Assembly: GCF_003073375.1 (NCBI RefSeq)
Contig: NZ_CP029002.1
Coordinates: 172,001 to 236,000, forward strand
From: Lysinibacillus sp. 2017
GTDB taxonomy: Bacteria > Bacillota > Bacilli > Bacillales_A > Planococcaceae
DNA: 64,000 nt
Reading direction: 5' to 3'
A program made the position numbers and the translations under genes. Below, piece after piece: positions 23,170-32,731 of the stretch. Below the pieces are notes generated by a model. It had not been told where the DNA came from and did not search any database. It saw only the letters and a list, made by a program, of their open reading frames with translations. Position 1 is the first letter of the stretch. Each line of letters begins with the position of its first letter.

Positions 23170-24036
23170 TTATTCGTTTTCAAGCTTTTTTATATATGAT
23201 TGTAAATATTCTTCATAATTTAGAGCATGATTCAAGGATTCAACCTTATGTAATATGTATATCGATTCTTGAGCAAGTTCAAGACCCTGTTTATATTGGG
23301 TGTGCATTTTGAATATACCAAAATAAAAATTTAGAATTATTTTTTCTAGGATAAATGTTTCAGGTATATTTTGATTTTTTAATTCATATAAGTATGCTTC
23401 CGCTTCTTTTAACTTATTATGCTCAAGACATATTCTAATTGTATTAAAATAGATACCAAATAAATCACGCTTGTAACTTAGCATGTTTTTGAAATAAATA
23501 CTCTTTTTAATTACTTCTGAGGATAGCATAATTACAGCGTCTATATCTAATATATGTAACGTGTTTCCGTAAAGAATTATTTCATATTCTCCCCAGATTT
23601 CTACCTGCCATAAATAATCAATAAGTGTTTTTAAATTGGCTTGTTCAATTTTGTTGTGAGTAAGGTCCGAAGTAATTGCTTCAATCATTATACTGTTTAA
23701 TTTATATGATAATAAATTAGTTAGTTCAAATTTGGAAATTTCGTCCTTTCTCAACTTATTTAAAAACTTTAAATCTCCACTTAAATAGGATTTCCTCATG
23801 TTTACAATTAATTCCTCGAAGTGGTCTACTTTAAATTCATTATTTATGTAGATAAATTCTTTGAAACTTATATTGATTCGATTAAGTAACAACAATAACT
23901 TAGAGACAGTTATGTCAGTTTCATCTCTTTCAAATTTAGATAAATGAGAAACAGATATTATGTCTCTTGCTGTATTACTAAGGTTATAACCCTTATGTAA
24001 CCGTAACTTGCGGAAGGTATTACCTAAATTTTTCAT
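23170..24036 (-). CDS. Rgg/GadR/MutR family transcriptional regulator
   Basis: This 288-residue regulator has an N-terminal helix-turn-helix at about residues 4-62 ('FRKLRLHKGYNLSNTARD', then 'SVSHLSKFERDETDITVSKL'). A long all-helical TPR-like domain typical of Rgg proteins follows and binds short peptides. I chose the ATG at 24036, 5 bases after AAAGGTGG; a frame from 24054 begins before that site. It lies convergent to the RiPP operon and divergent from a 32-aa hydrophobic peptide gene (24124), the classical rgg-shp layout of streptococci. Expected role: after re-import of the pheromone it activates the shp promoter and the RiPP promoter. Confidence 0.88.
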   Translation of the reverse strand: MKNLGNTFRKLRLHKGYNLSNTARDIISVSHLSKFERDETDITVSKLLLLLNRINISFKEFIYINNEFKVDHFEELIVNMRKSYLSGDLKFLNKLRKDEISKFELTNLLSYKLNSIMIEAITSDLTHNKIEQANLKTLIDYLWQVEIWGEYEIILYGNTLHILDIDAVIMLSSEVIKKSIYFKNMLSYKRDLFGIYFNTIRICLEHNKLKEAEAYLYELKNQNIPETFILEKIILNFYFGIFKMHTQYKQGLELAQESIYILHKVESLNHALNYEEYLQSYIKKLENE

Positions 24037-24084
24037 ACAAACCACCTTTATCATATATTACAAAAATACAAATTATTGATTAAA

Positions 24085-24105
24085 CTGTCTTATAATAATA
24101 AAAAA
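24085..24105 (+). promoter_or_regulatory. Weak promoter of the SHP-like gene
   Basis: A perfect TATAAT (about 24092-24097) has no good -35 at 16-18 bases upstream, where the sequence reads ACAAAT. That is the pattern of an activator-dependent promoter, consistent with Rgg control. Confidence 0.45.
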
Positions 24106-24123
24106 AGGAATGAGGGATAAATT

Positions 24124-24222
24124 ATGAAAAAAATAAAAGGATTATGTTCAATTGCTGTAATTTATATTATTGGTACGGAATCTTTGGTAGTAATTATTGG
24201 TTCACTTATTACACAATATTAA
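24124..24222 (+). CDS. SHP-like short hydrophobic pheromone precursor, 32 aa
   Basis: 'MKKIKG' is followed by a hydrophobic run and 'ESLVVIIGS' before the C-terminal 'LITQY'. Streptococcal SHPs share a Lys-rich start, a hydrophobic body and a mature C-terminal octapeptide beginning with Asp or Glu and rich in Ile/Val/Gly (for example DILIIVGG). Here the block starting at Glu19 fits that pattern, with five extra residues at the end. It is divergent from the rgg-type gene with only 87 bases between starts. AGGAATGAGGG precedes the ATG. The M50 protease in the cluster or a chromosomal Eep could release the pheromone. SHP-type peptides outside streptococci are less known to me, so this is a strong candidate rather than a certainty. 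Confidence 0.72.
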   Translation: MKKIKGLCSIAVIYIIGTESLVVIIGSLITQY

Positions 24223-24289
24223 TTAAATTGAATTAAAGCTTCTACCTCTTTCAAAATGGGTAAACGATACGAACCGATTTTTGAAAGGA

Positions 24290-24694
24290 TAATCCAACAT
24301 GATGCGCAATTAACAACTAGAAGAACTTCGATTAGGCATGCGACATACAAAAGATAAGCGACTATTTGAACGTTACTAAGCTGTATTTTTGCATCTTTAA
24401 GGGGAAAATAATGTTAAGATTGCAGCAATCATTAAACGCAATCGAGCGACTGTTGGTGAGTACATTAAAGAGTACAAACAAAAGGGCATTACGGGTTTAT
24501 ACATTGTCTTTTAACCACCATACAGCCAACAATTGAATGTAATTGAAGGGGTATGGAAATGGTTGAAAGACAGTGTGATTAATAATGTTTTTTTCTCGAG
24601 TACGCCGCAAATCAAACTCGCTGTTCGTCAATTTATCAGTCGCCAGAATGAAAATAGACAAGATATAATTGACGGCCTTTGTGTTAGATTCTAA
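24290..24694 (+). pseudogene. IS630-family transposase remnant
   Basis: Fragments in several frames read 'LRLGMRHTKDKRLFERY', 'NRATVGEYIKEYKQKG' and, near the end, 'QQLNVIEGVWKWLKDSVINN' with 'DIIDGLCVRF' before a stop. These match the N-terminal HTH and the C-terminal DDE region of IS630-type transposases, with internal deletion and frameshifts. No inverted repeats were identified. Confidence 0.7.
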
Positions 24695-25481
24695 AGTTCA
24701 ATTTATATAGCTTAATATAAAATTTAAATGAGATTCATTTAAAGTTGTTACTATTTAATACTATTATATCATATTTTGTAAAAGTTTGTAAATTTATTCG
24801 GGTGCAGAATTTGAAGAAATAAAAGAGGATCCCTCTCCTACAGTCTATTTACAGATGGCAAATACAATTCTCTATATCTAGAGAAATATTTAAAAATTCA
24901 TGTTTTATGCCACAAGTTAAGCCGGAGAAAATAGTAATACGTACAATGGATAATAGTATACTTACGATTTATTCAGCTTTAAGGAGGGTTTTTAGGAATT
25001 GAAAACTTCGATAATTTCATAATTGAAAATATTTCAACTTACTAAGAAGTGATTTTCACTGGATTCACAAAAGATAAACATATTAATTAAATTGGATTTT
25101 GGAAGAAGAAGGTGTAAAATCATAAAGCTATTTTCAATTTATGAGCGTAATGACGATGTAATTGTATCTTTGTATTAAATCGACAACTGTATTTCAAATT
25201 GAAATGTGAGCCATATCGCAACCGAAATATTAGAACATTCTGGTGGACAAGATAGTCTAGGAAGCAAGTTTACCGATAAGCTTTATATGAAGTCTATCCA
25301 AATAAAGCCTAGCTGCGCATTTAAAAAATAAACAGAGGTTATTTAAAGAAGCCTAAATAACATCGGAAAGCCACATAAAGCAAACTAGGTAGGCTACGAG
25401 TGAAAAGTATGTTCTAGATTAAGCATTTTTTATCCATTTATCTTTTGGTGAATTTATAAACAATATTTGTACTAAAATATT
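24695..25481. other. Gene debris, no intact gene
   Basis: One short coding-like fragment near 24800-24885 reads 'EFEEIKEDPSPTVYLQMAN' and then stops; its parent is not recognised. The rest of the stretch shows frequent stops on both strands and no ribosome binding site followed by an open frame. Confidence 0.45.
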
Positions 25482-27074
25482 CTAATCAAATTTCCCTTCA
25501 AAGTAATCGGATAACCATATATTCAGTTCAATTTCTATTTCATTTTTCCCTAAATACACCTTATCAAGTATTCTTGAGAGCATTGCTTTTTTTAGATCAT
25601 CGTCTGCTTCATTGAACTTTTGCTCCCAATTTTCTAATTCATTTGCTAGATAATTTACATCCGAATAGTTCTCTCTCTCTTTTTCTAATTCTTCATTCAA
25701 AGAATTTATTTGTGATAACTTTACTTCTATTTTTTCTTCTACTGCATTAATGGCTCTAGATAACTGTTCAGGAGTAAAAGAACTCTCACCAATTAAAGTT
25801 TTCCCGATTTCAAGGTTTAATTTTTCATGTTGCTTTGTTAAATCTAAATACTCTTTTTTTAAATTATGGACATTCCGTTCCTTTAGCTTTAGCAATTCAG
25901 CTTTCATATTTTTACTTGTATCAAGAAAGGATCTCAATTCAAATTGTGATAAGATAACTTTTATCTTATTAATAATTAGTGTATCGAATTTTTTTCCACC
26001 CCAGATATTTTGTTGATGATCACCATGTAATTTACCTTTATTTAGAGGGCATTTATATCGGTAAATGGTGTTTTTGTAGTAGCCGTCTTTATTATGATAT
26101 TTTGACTTCCTATATAGATAATTAGGGGTTAGCTTTGAACCACAATATTTGCAATATGCCAAACCTGAAAACAACAATTTACCTGTTCTTGGTATATCTG
26201 ATTTGTCTTGTTCTTTAATATTACTAATCCTCTTATTTCTTATTTGTTCAGCTTGACTAAATAACTCATCTGGAATAATTCTTAACTTTTCGTTAAATGG
26301 CTGCATTCCACCCACAGCATTTTTATATCTCTTTAATCCAATGTAAATTGAATTTGATAATATTCTCTGTATGGTACTCACAACAAAAACTTTCCCGTCT
26401 CTATTTCGATATCCATTTTCATTTAAATAATCAACAATTTTTCTATAACCCATATGTTTGTTTACATATAAGTTATAAATTAACTTAATCATTTCTGATT
26501 CATCTTCATCAGGCACTATTTCATTAATTAGTCGGTCTTTATTTTTCCAATGCGGTTCATCAGTTTCGACAATTTTGTAACCAATTGGTGCCGAGCCACC
26601 TTGAAAATAACCTTGTTCACTTAGCTGCTTTTTTGCCTCTTTTACCCTAATCGAAGTTTTTTGACTTTCACCATCCGATTGCCAAAAACTTATATAATTT
26701 AGAAGCTTATCAATATGAGACTCAATTTTTCTTTGGCCCTCTTTTACAGACCAGACCTCAATATCATTCTGAATTAAGAAGTTTACCATTAATGGTGTTT
26801 CATCTTCTCGTCGACCTAAACGATCGAACATGAAAACCAATAATACGTCAAAGTCTTTATTTAATGCGCCTTCTTTTAATATTGCCATTTCATCTCGTTC
26901 ATTTACTGTTTTTTTCCAACCGGATACTCCTTTTTCGTATAACTCATTTGTTATTATCCAATTAGGTTTGTTTTTAACGAATTCATGACAAGAATTTTTT
27001 TGCATCGGTATATCATCATCTGTACTTACTTGTTGTTTCTTAGATACTCGAAAAAGACACCAAACTCGTTTCAT
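25482..27074 (-). CDS. Large serine recombinase (candidate island integrase)
   Basis: This 530-residue site-specific recombinase has an N-terminal resolvase domain with the catalytic Ser at residue 11 ('VWCLFRVSKKQQ'), the conserved 'VFMFDRLGRRED' (about 83-94), and the long helix E. The Recombinase domain (about 160-280, 'GYRKIVDYLNENGYRNRDGK') is followed by the zinc ribbon 'YCKYCGSKL' near 308-316 with a later 'RYKCPL', and a coiled coil near 390-475 typical of large serine integrases. It is the only intact integrase-type gene in the island, so it is the best candidate for recombining attL/attR, although it sits about 8 kb from the nearer end. Start: ATG at 27074; a GTG at 27080 is possible. 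Confidence 0.92.
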   Translation of the reverse strand: MKRVWCLFRVSKKQQVSTDDDIPMQKNSCHEFVKNKPNWIITNELYEKGVSGWKKTVNERDEMAILKEGALNKDFDVLLVFMFDRLGRREDETPLMVNFLIQNDIEVWSVKEGQRKIESHIDKLLNYISFWQSDGESQKTSIRVKEAKKQLSEQGYFQGGSAPIGYKIVETDEPHWKNKDRLINEIVPDEDESEMIKLIYNLYVNKHMGYRKIVDYLNENGYRNRDGKVFVVSTIQRILSNSIYIGLKRYKNAVGGMQPFNEKLRIIPDELFSQAEQIRNKRISNIKEQDKSDIPRTGKLLFSGLAYCKYCGSKLTPNYLYRKSKYHNKDGYYKNTIYRYKCPLNKGKLHGDHQQNIWGGKKFDTLIINKIKVILSQFELRSFLDTSKNMKAELLKLKERNVHNLKKEYLDLTKQHEKLNLEIGKTLIGESSFTPEQLSRAINAVEEKIEVKLSQINSLNEELEKERENYSDVNYLANELENWEQKFNEADDDLKKAMLSRILDKVYLGKNEIEIELNIWLSDYFEGKFD

Positions 27075-27114
27075 TTCCACACACCCGTTTCATTCGCCTT
27101 TATTAAAGAGATAT

Positions 27115-27315
27115 TTATAATATCTCTAAGAAAAATGTTTTTAATGCATTTTTAGCTTCTTTTCTTTTTTCTTGATCTTTGGTAAATTTCAGATGTATTT
27201 TCACTTCGTTTTCTGAAATATCCTTTAAATAATCAAATTGATCATCTGGTTTGTGTAGATACTTTACTCCGCCTATGTTAATTTCACCCAACGATTGATG
27301 ACTTAGTTCCTTCAT
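27115..27315 (-). CDS. Small protein upstream of serine recombinase, 66 aa
   Basis: I do not recognise a family. The protein is charged, starts 'MKELSHQSLGEINIGGVKYL' and ends 'KNALKTFFLEIL', with no membrane segment or signal. GGAGTG precedes the ATG at 27315 by about 8 bases. It lies 40 bases upstream of the recombinase start in the same direction, so the two are co-transcribed. Small proteins beside large serine integrases are sometimes recombination directionality factors, which makes that role worth testing; a regulator is equally possible. No HTH is obvious. Confidence 0.65.
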   Translation of the reverse strand: MKELSHQSLGEINIGGVKYLHKPDDQFDYLKDISENEVKIHLKFTKDQEKRKEAKNALKTFFLEIL

Positions 27316-27440
27316 AATAAATCACTCCGATGTTATGGGGTGTTAAAGTGTATTCGCCTTGAATCGATAATATTAGTCATTTTTCTACATCAAAAATGTC
27401 TTATACTAACACCTAAATCAACACCTTTTTTAAAAAAAGA

Positions 27441-27491
27441 AAACCCCCATAGAAAGATCTACACATTTGTGTAAATCTTCTATGGGGGTTT
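27441..27491. terminator. Strong bidirectional hairpin
   Basis: AAACCCCCATAGAAAGAT pairs with ATCTTCTATGGGGGTTT, with an inner ACAC/GTGT pair. A-runs precede it and TTTCCCTT follows. It insulates the recombinase operon (27315 leftward) from the recombinase-pair locus to the right. Confidence 0.8.
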
Positions 27492-27698
27492 CCCTTGTTA
27501 ATTATTTAATTGTTCATTTTTAAATTTTGCCCGTTATTCCGTACAGCAGAATTACATAGCCAACAAGTTTGACTATGTAACTGCTCAGGTTTTCGCGTAC
27601 TGGGTTACAATACTTGATTTGGTAGTTCCTAAAACATTATATCTTTGAATTCGTATATTATAAGTCTTCAAAAAATAATTATATTTTAAGTTTAGAAT

Positions 27699-27914
27699 TT
27701 CGGTTTTTTGACCATAAATGAATTATAGCTTTCGGTTTTCTAATCATCGCGGTATTCCGAGATGGTTGGAAAACCGAATCAACAAGCTCTAAAAGCCATG
27801 ATTACAAGGGATTCTAAGAATGTTAATTTTATGAAAGCAAATTTAGTCCCTTAACTTTCGGTTTTACAACCAGTCAAAAATGTTACTTATTCCATTTGTT
27901 CGGTTCCCTAACCA
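27699..27914. repeat. Cluster of five 16-bp dyad motifs TTCGGTTTTCTAACCA
   Basis: Copies are at 27699-27714, 27731-27746, 27763-27778 (inverted), 27857-27872 and 27899-27914. Each contains GGTT-N4-AACC or a one-base variant. The last overlaps the stop codon of the dead recombinase at 27908. A cluster at the 3' edge of a recombinase pair suggests binding sites for those recombinases or an accessory protein. Confidence 0.6.
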
Positions 27915-29407
27915 GTTGAATTTTCTAACGAAACAAATGGGGAGAGACGATAACTAATTTGGATTTCATTATTTTTCTCAAAGTTAATTTGTACTTCATC
28001 TAAAAATAATAAGAAGAAAACCCTTAGTTCTGTATCTGAAAAATCATTAAAACTATGATTTAACATTTCCTTTAAAGTGACTATTAGAAAATCATCGTTG
28101 AGAAGTAAATCAATTTCTTCCATCGTCTCACAGATATAAGTTATTTCTTCTTCCAGGTGTTGCTTTGCAGTCAGGAACGCTTCAAGTAATAGTGATGAAT
28201 TTGTTATATCATCTGCTAACATTTTTTCGTTAAGGAATACTAATTCGCGTTGTTGCTTCAGACTATCCTTAGTCTTTTTAAGTTTAGTAGACCACTGTTT
28301 AAGCTGCTTCCTAAATGTAGTACTAATAGTATCGAATTGGGTACTCCACTTTTTCAGTAGATCGTTTAAAACAGTTTCATGTACGGATATTATTGGAACA
28401 CTGCTATTACATTCTGCGCACTTGTAGATTCTATATGCTCCAGGTTTGCCTTTAGGCGATTGGTCTTTAGCCATTAAATAAGCATTACAACTTTTACATT
28501 TAATAATCGAACGAAGATAAAATGGAGTATTCATAGCTCCAAGTCGGCCTTTTAAATCGTTTATTTGATTCACTAAATGAATAACAGTTGTACTGATAAT
28601 TGGGGAATGAACATTTTTAAATAACTCAATATCGCTGTCAGGTTTTGGTTTACTAATTTCATAGCTTGTTCTTACATTCCATGTTAGGTTACCGGAATAA
28701 GTGTGATGATTGGAAAGGATATAACCGATTGTACTGCTATTCCAATACTTCATTTTCTTAGTTGTAATAGCACATTGGTTTAAGAATTGAGCAATAATGC
28801 TCTGTGAATGTACCCAAGTAGCGAGATAATAGATTAACTCTACTATTTCAGCATCTTCATTTGGGTACAAAACACCATATTCCATATCATAACCTACTGG
28901 GGGACGCGCCCCAGGACGTTTTGGTTTTTCTAGTTGTAATAGAGTTATGTGAGCGTCGAATGTGCGGACAGACTTAATTTCTGATTCTTCTGCAGCAAAG
29001 ACAAGTTTAGCCTGAACCATTGGGTCGTTTGGATTCCATTCACCATCACCTTGCGTACTATAAAATTTCACACGAGGATACTGCTGCTGGATAGGGGTGT
29101 AAATTTCATTATAGAAATCCGTGATACTTCGAGTGACCCTTGATTCCTCGTAAAAGCAGATTGCTTCCGCTCCATTTGCAATATCTTCAAGAATAAGTTT
29201 AATACCTTCTCATTTACTAATGTTATTACGAAATGCACTGGTCGCTTTATCTTCTCGCCAATTAGCGATGTGCAGATTTTCTCTTTCAGCTAATACTTAG
29301 ATTTGGCTCTTTTGAATTTCTAAAGAGTTATTGCCATCTTGTTTTTTGTCAGAATAGCGAAGATATGCCGACGCGTTTATTAATTTAGATGTTTCAGTAT
29401 TATTCAT
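27908..29407 (-). pseudogene. Large serine recombinase B, inactivated by two stop codons
   Basis: Reading from an ATG at 29407 the frame begins 'MNNTETSKLINASAYLRYSD', a resolvase start with the catalytic Ser. It then meets a TAA (after 'SLEIQKSQI') and a TGA (after 'SAFRNNISK') but stays in register into the open 387-codon frame to 27908. That part has the Recombinase domain, a zinc ribbon ('IKCKSCNAYL' and 'YKCAEC') and a coiled coil. Both stops are single-base changes from CAA and GGA. The ATG overlaps the stop of recombinase A (ATGA), so the two were translationally coupled. Confidence 0.85.
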
Positions 29408-30785
29408 GAAGCATCAAAATCCTTTACAAACGACGATAGGAACAGATCAATATGAAGATGAGTTTTATAAACAGAAATATTAGCAACAAATAATTCAATG
29501 AGTCGTTGAATTTCCTGTTCAGTAAAATCAAAATTTAGCTGTGACAAGAGCTGTGTTATGTCCTTAACTTCACCACTTAATTGTTGTAAAAATAGCAAAT
29601 CCTTCTCTAAGTCATTGTATTTGTCTTTGAGGACTTGAATTCCTTCTAAATAGGAGGAGATAAGAGATTTTGCCTTTCCATCAGATGTGCAAAGTTTCAG
29701 AGAAGCATCCAAATATTTGGATGCTGTACTTTCTAAGGCATTTTGTAACTTTTTTTGTGCTGCACTAACCTGTTTTGGAATCACGTTTTTTACAAGGGGA
29801 ATCGAGAGCGATTGTACATAATTCAAAACAGTTTTTGTTACTAAATTATTAATTTCTTCAACGGCAATATGAATCCGTTTGTGATTAGCACTACAAACAA
29901 AATAACCTTGTTTTAATGCATCCTCTTTCCGATGCTTCATTGAATTTCCGCATTCACCACAAAGTGGCGTAAACAAAAGTTGCTTATTAACATCTACTAA
30001 TTTTTCAAGATAATAAGTTATAAACTCATCAATTTTTGTTTTTACTTCAAGAAAAAGGTTCAACGAAATCATAGGCTCTACATGAGGCAGTAGTGATAAC
30101 TATTTTTCGTTTCGTAATGCCCCGCATAAAACGGGTTAGTTAAGGTTTTAATAATTTTATCTGGATCCTTTAATCCTTTTCTTCGAAGCATTAAAAAATC
30201 AACGAACTGTTCTTCATTAATAACCTTACTAAAATCTGTAAATAATGATTCGATTAAACATTTCTTTTCCTCATTAATAATGTAACGTCGTTTGCTTGTC
30301 TCATCAATAATTCGTTTATATCCAAAAATACTTGATGGATATTGCTTACGTGCATCCGCAGTACGTGTACTGATATTTTGACCTTCCATTTGAGCGAACA
30401 TGCCAAAAAACGCTTCAAGGGCAAGTTTATTCTTAAAAGGAGGTTCATTACTAGCGGTATAGATGACTTCCACATTATATTTAATAAAAATCTTTGTTAT
30501 ATCGACGAATTCATAAAAGTTCCTTGCCAATCGGTCCCGTTTATAGACAACTACTGTTTTAACTTTACCTTCTTTAATTAAAGCAATTAGTTGCATTAAG
30601 TTGGGTCTGTGATTCATTTTAAGTTTCGTAGCTGAAACATCATGATCATTTAGATTGATAATAAAATTTTCCTCACCATTAAGTCCGATTGACTCAAGAT
30701 ACCGTTTAGCTGCAGCGTCTTGTAATTCAAGGCTTTGGGCAGCAGAACTTACACGTTGGTAAATAATCAAATATTTTTCCTTCAT
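29404..30785 (-). pseudogene. Large serine recombinase A, frameshifted
   Basis: The N-terminal part (30785 to 30078) has 'YLIIYQRVSSAAQSLELQDA' with the catalytic Ser, 'VVVYKRDRLARNFYEF' and the start of the Recombinase domain. After 'KNSYHY' the frame closes. The -1 frame continues as 'LPHVEPMISLNLFLEV' and gives the zinc ribbon ('LCGECGNSMKHRKEDA', 'YFVCSAN') and coiled coil to 29404. Loss of one base near 30100 explains it. It forms a coupled pair with recombinase B. The second IS110/IS1111 copy sits in its Shine-Dalgarno, six bases before the ATG. Confidence 0.85.
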
Positions 30786-30795
30786 AGAATACTCC

Positions 30796-31170
30796 CTCTA
30801 TAAATGTTGATATATCAATGGCTTACGCCATTTTTTGAGTGCCAAAAAAATTTTTTTAACACATATAGCCATCATCATTTTCTATTTTTACATTTTATTT
30901 ACAGAAGACAAGTACGCTTCGCTAAAGGAGAATACAATTTTTGGAAAGAATATCTCCTTATCCTATGCAATATTTGATGCACATTGGATCTCTGCGAAAG
31001 CTTATGATGACGGACCCTCCCATTTCTCTAGGCGTCTAGCGCGTACATTCCTTCGTTCGGTCTATTCATAAGGCAGAGGCTGGCGATGCTCCTTTAGGGA
31101 CTCATGGTCTTTAGTGAAAAATGGTGCCGGCTTCTCCGTGTCATCCTCTAGAGTAAAACGCGAAAGAATA
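30796..31170 (-). ncRNA. Candidate guide (seek/bridge) RNA region of IS copy 2
   Basis: Counterpart of 10363-10737 with two base differences. The three AAAGGAG/CTCCTTT-bearing segments are unchanged (about 30924-30934, 30951-30960 and 31086-31096), as expected if both copies chose the same kind of target. Confidence 0.4.
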
Positions 31171-32448
31171 TTAAGCTGCGTCTTGGAGACAGTACAGATC
31201 TTTTATCATGGCGTCTTCATTAAACATCATTTTTTTATGGCATAAAGCATGTAATATCTTTAATAACTTCCCGCACAATACGACAATGGATTGCTTCTTA
31301 CGAAGCGGATTGTGTAGGCGGGTTGTGTAATACTGATGGAGCGCTTTAAACGCTCGGTTATGGCGAATTAACGGCATCATGACACGGAATAGAACGGCTC
31401 GTAGCTTTCTTCTTCCTCGTTTAGAGATACGTTTTTGACCTTTGTGCTGTCCAGAAGAGTTTTCACGTAATGTAAGTCCCGCTAGTTTAATAAGTTGGCG
31501 TGGATGCTCATATTGCGTTAGAGAACCGATTTCTGAAAGCAGCTCTACAATAGTTGCGTCTCCGATTCCTGGAACCGATGCTAAATAGCCGTAGTCCGTC
31601 ATTTGTTTCGCTAGTTCCTCTAACTGCGCAGTTACATTATCTAAATCCGTTTGAATTAACTTACGTTGACGAAGAAGTGTGGCGATTTCAAAACGCGCCA
31701 TTTTCATGCCTTCTGTTAACCCAATTGATTGTTCTGCAATAGCGACTAATTGTTTTGCCTTTGGTAGCTGTGGTGATTTCATGCCATCCACCTGGCGGTA
31801 AAGAAACAGTAACTCTTCTGGCGATTTCCCTTGAATATCCGAAGGAAATGGAGTCATTTCTAAAGCTGCGTAAGCCATTTTACCAAAGTCCTTAAATACT
31901 TGGGGGAACTCAGGGAAAAAGCGATCTATCCAACGAATGATTCGGTTTTGAATCGCATTTAAATCTTCTTGCATTTTAGAACGTAATGTAGCGCCGTTCC
32001 GAAGTTCTGCTTCAATACCTTCTAGAATACGTGGGTAACTAAATCGACCATCACGCATAAGTCGGGCAATGACAAGTGCATCTTTTTGGTCATTTTTCGT
32101 TTGCAGGTTATCATCCAATTCTTTTGTACGATTCACGTGCATTGGATTGACCATCACAAATGGAATGCCGTATTGTGTTAGGAACGCCGCAAGGTTCATC
32201 CAGTAATGACCTGTTGGCTCGAAACCAACGAGGACTTCGGATTTTTGATGCATTTCACGTAACGCAATTAAACGTTCAAATAGCCATTCAAATCCATCAC
32301 GCGTTTGCATAAAGGGAAATGATTTTTGGAGTACACGTCCTCGTTCATCAACTGCACAAGCAAAGTGTTTCTTCTTGGCGATGTCGATTCCGATAACTAA
32401 GGTATTTTCAGTAACTTGATTAATTTTTTCATTCATATTAAAATTCAT
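31171..32448 (-). CDS. IS110 family (DEDD) transposase, copy 2
   Basis: Protein identical to the copy at 10738-12015 (425 residues; same DEDD residues and Transposase_20 domain). Two synonymous differences were seen. The identity indicates very recent spread inside this chromosome: one copy in the IS21-bounded segment, one in the 23-kb island. Confidence 0.93.
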   Translation of the reverse strand: MNFNMNEKINQVTENTLVIGIDIAKKKHFACAVDERGRVLQKSFPFMQTRDGFEWLFERLIALREMHQKSEVLVGFEPTGHYWMNLAAFLTQYGIPFVMVNPMHVNRTKELDDNLQTKNDQKDALVIARLMRDGRFSYPRILEGIEAELRNGATLRSKMQEDLNAIQNRIIRWIDRFFPEFPQVFKDFGKMAYAALEMTPFPSDIQGKSPEELLFLYRQVDGMKSPQLPKAKQLVAIAEQSIGLTEGMKMARFEIATLLRQRKLIQTDLDNVTAQLEELAKQMTDYGYLASVPGIGDATIVELLSEIGSLTQYEHPRQLIKLAGLTLRENSSGQHKGQKRISKRGRRKLRAVLFRVMMPLIRHNRAFKALHQYYTTRLHNPLRKKQSIVVLCGKLLKILHALCHKKMMFNEDAMIKDLYCLQDAA

Positions 32449-32573
32449 GGAATGGAGTCCTCTCTGTAGATGAATGGGTCAATTTAGGCGTTGACACTCA
32501 AGCATCATACAAGAGGGCTTTTTTTATTTCAAGTCCCGAAAATGTTCCTAACAGGAATGCTCCTTTTGTTATT

Positions 32574-32729
32574 TTATTTTTTACTGATTAGTAAAGCTCG
32601 TAGTCTGTAATCATCTTTTACAATATGATCAAGAAGTATTTTTTCAATAAACCTTCTAAACCATAATTCAGATTCAGATGATAGTTCTTCAGAATAACTT
32701 ACTTTTATAACACGAAATTGATCCTTCAT
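32574..32729 (-). CDS. Small protein in recombinase operon, 51 aa
   Basis: Not recognised. It starts 'MKDQFRVIKVSYSEELSSES' and ends 'YRLRALLISKK'; charged, helical, no membrane segment. A strong GGAGGGG lies 5-6 bases before the ATG at 32729, but that site is inside the 3' arm of a hairpin (32732-32777). Before the IS110/IS1111 insertion its stop codon lay only about 12 bases from the start of recombinase A, so it belongs to that operon. Small genes before paired serine recombinases may be accessory or directionality factors; this is unproven. Confidence 0.6.
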   Translation of the reverse strand: MKDQFRVIKVSYSEELSSESELWFRRFIEKILLDHIVKDDYRLRALLISKK

Positions 32730-32731
32730 TT

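Larger units (their letters stand above)
30792..32563 (-). mobile_element. IS110/IS1111-type insertion sequence, copy 2
   Basis: Same 1768-bp element as copy 1, again between CTCC cores (30792-30795 and 32560-32563). The empty target on the minus strand reads AACAAAAGGAGTATTCTATG, the ribosome binding site and start of recombinase A. Orientation relative to the interrupted gene is the same as in copy 1. Four base differences were seen, two of them silent in the transposase. Confidence 0.88.
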
